Notes under the pieces: generated by a model | Database searches by the model: none | Seen by the model: only the letters and a program-made list of their open reading frames with translations | What the model was told of the DNA's origin: nothing | NCBI RefSeq assembly: GCF_014279875.1 | Contig: NZ_CP047952.1 | Coordinates: 1-64,000 of the forward strand | From: Synechococcus sp. MEDNS5 | GTDB taxonomy: Bacteria > Cyanobacteriota > Cyanobacteriia > PCC-6307 > Cyanobiaceae | Length of the DNA: 64,000 nucleotides | Direction: 5' to 3' | Program-made: the position numbers and the translations under genes | Part shown: piece by piece, positions 63,411 through 64,000 of the stretch | Layout: each line of letters begins with the position of its first letter | Numbering within the stretch: position 1 is the first letter of the stretch

Positions 63411-64000
63411 TTGTCCACTGCCGCCTCACTGCCGAATCGACCTCTCAAGGTGGCCATTCTTGGTGCGAGCGGCGCTGTGGGGCAGGAACTGCTGCAACTG
63501 CTGCAGGAGCGCCATTTTCCCGTGAAGGAGCTGCGCCTATTGGCGTCAGCCCGCTCCTCAGGAAGCCGTTGCGCCTGGAACGGCCAGGATCTGACGGTTC
63601 AGGAAGTGAGCGAGTCCGCTTTCGAGGGTGTGGATCTGGTGCTGGCCTCGGCCGGAGGCTCCGTGTCGCGGCAATGGCGCGATGCGATCGTCGCGGCAGG
63701 GGCCGTGATGGTGGACAACTCCAGTGCCTTCCGCATGGATGACGACGTCCCACTGGTGGTGCCTGAGGTGAACCCGGAGGAGGCGTTCAGGCACCGGGGT
63801 GTGATCGCGAACCCCAACTGCACCACGATCCTGCTCACCCTGGCTTTGGCACCACTGGCGGCCCGACGGGCGCTGCGTCGGGTGGTGGTGAGCACGTACC
63901 AGTCCGCCAGTGGTGCGGGAGCCCAGGCCATGGAAGAGCTGAAAACGCATTCCCATCAGGTGCTCTCTGGGGCGACACCCACCCCTGCTGTTCTCCCCCA
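63411..64000 (+). CDS. asd: Aspartate-semialdehyde dehydrogenase (partial, cut by window end)
   Basis: The 196 visible residues contain the NADP-binding VAILGASGAVGQELL, the substrate-region NSSAFRMDDDVPLVVPEVN, the catalytic Cys in NPNCTTI (about 137) and TYQSASGAGAQAMEEL. Asd reduces aspartyl phosphate in lysine, threonine and methionine synthesis. TTG 63411 (LSTAASLPNRP) is the best start; GTG 63450 is also possible. The 3' end lies outside the window. Confidence 0.94.
   Translation, partial: MSTAASLPNRPLKVAILGASGAVGQELLQLLQERHFPVKELRLLASARSSGSRCAWNGQDLTVQEVSESAFEGVDLVLASAGGSVSRQWRDAIVAAGAVMVDNSSAFRMDDDVPLVVPEVNPEEAFRHRGVIANPNCTTILLTLALAPLAARRALRRVVVSTYQSASGAGAQAMEELKTHSHQVLSGATPTPAVLP

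Noticed and set aside
1-64000. rRNA genes, insertion sequences, prophage or toxin-antitoxin pairs
   Set aside because: None was recognised on either strand; the small genes do not show toxin or antitoxin motifs.

Overview
The window looks like a piece of a unicellular picocyanobacterial chromosome of the marine Synechococcus / Cyanobium type. The evidence is a GC-rich compact gene set that includes sulfolipid synthesis (sqdB, sqdX), the photosynthetic GAPDH gap2, a Psb34-type short thylakoid protein, a Ycf37-like TPR protein, a CYP38/TLP40-like cyclophilin, cobalamin synthesis (cbiD) and type IV pilus motor genes. The window begins just before dnaN, next to a DnaA-box-like 9-mer, which is where chromosomes of this group are commonly numbered from. 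No rRNA, insertion sequence, prophage, integrase or CRISPR array was seen, and no gap longer than 300 bases lacks a gene.

Layout. 1-6.0 kb: dnaN, a PRC-barrel protein, then purL-purF (purine synthesis). 6.0-10.4 kb, minus strand: queG, a TPR protein and a GyrA/ParC-type topoisomerase subunit without a recognisable GyrA box. 10.5-17.6 kb, plus strand: an HpsJ-like membrane protein, a DUF502 protein, nusB, ftsY, a PP2C/SpoIIE phosphatase, argH and a glycine-rich RRM protein. 17.6-20.5 kb: dusA (minus), then msrB overlapping a flavoprotein. 20.5-24.5 kb, minus: pilB-pilT-pilC. 24.6-27.7 kb, plus: grpE-dnaJ-tusA-like-rsgA. 27.6-30.4 kb, minus: murC-murB-ybaB.

30.5-36.9 kb: gap2 with its own promoter and terminator, thiL with the lumenal cyclophilin, efp-accB, pdxA, a small membrane protein and an NAD-dependent epimerase. 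37-41.8 kb is the most lineage-specific part: an HNH endonuclease and an SNF2 helicase transcribed divergently, two small exported proteins, a half-size AbrB-type membrane protein, several very small conserved-looking proteins and strong hairpins, ending at tRNA-Gly(CCC).

41.9-48.8 kb: alanine-glyoxylate aminotransferase, cbiD overlapping guaA, two unknown proteins and penicillin-binding protein 2. 48.8-52.3 kb, minus: thiG, psb34-like, sqdB, sqdX. 52.4-57.1 kb: an unknown protein, the Ycf37-like protein, rplT and rpmI (minus), then a SpoIID-type protein and a GT2 glycosyltransferase (plus). 57.1-63.2 kb, minus: trigger factor, clpP, clpX, an LRAT-fold protein and dnaX. The window ends inside asd (plus).

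Most of this is housekeeping. The points that look least ordinary are: the HNH/SNF2 pair, which resembles a split ZRANB3; the LRAT-type protein between clpX and dnaX; an extra C-terminal zinc ribbon on PilB; cbiD with no canonical start codon at the conserved N-terminus; the 55-codon psb34-like gene ahead of sqdBX; and the structured, small-protein-rich stretch at 40.8-41.9 kb. I saw no clear new multi-gene system; the HNH/SNF2 pair is the best candidate for one.
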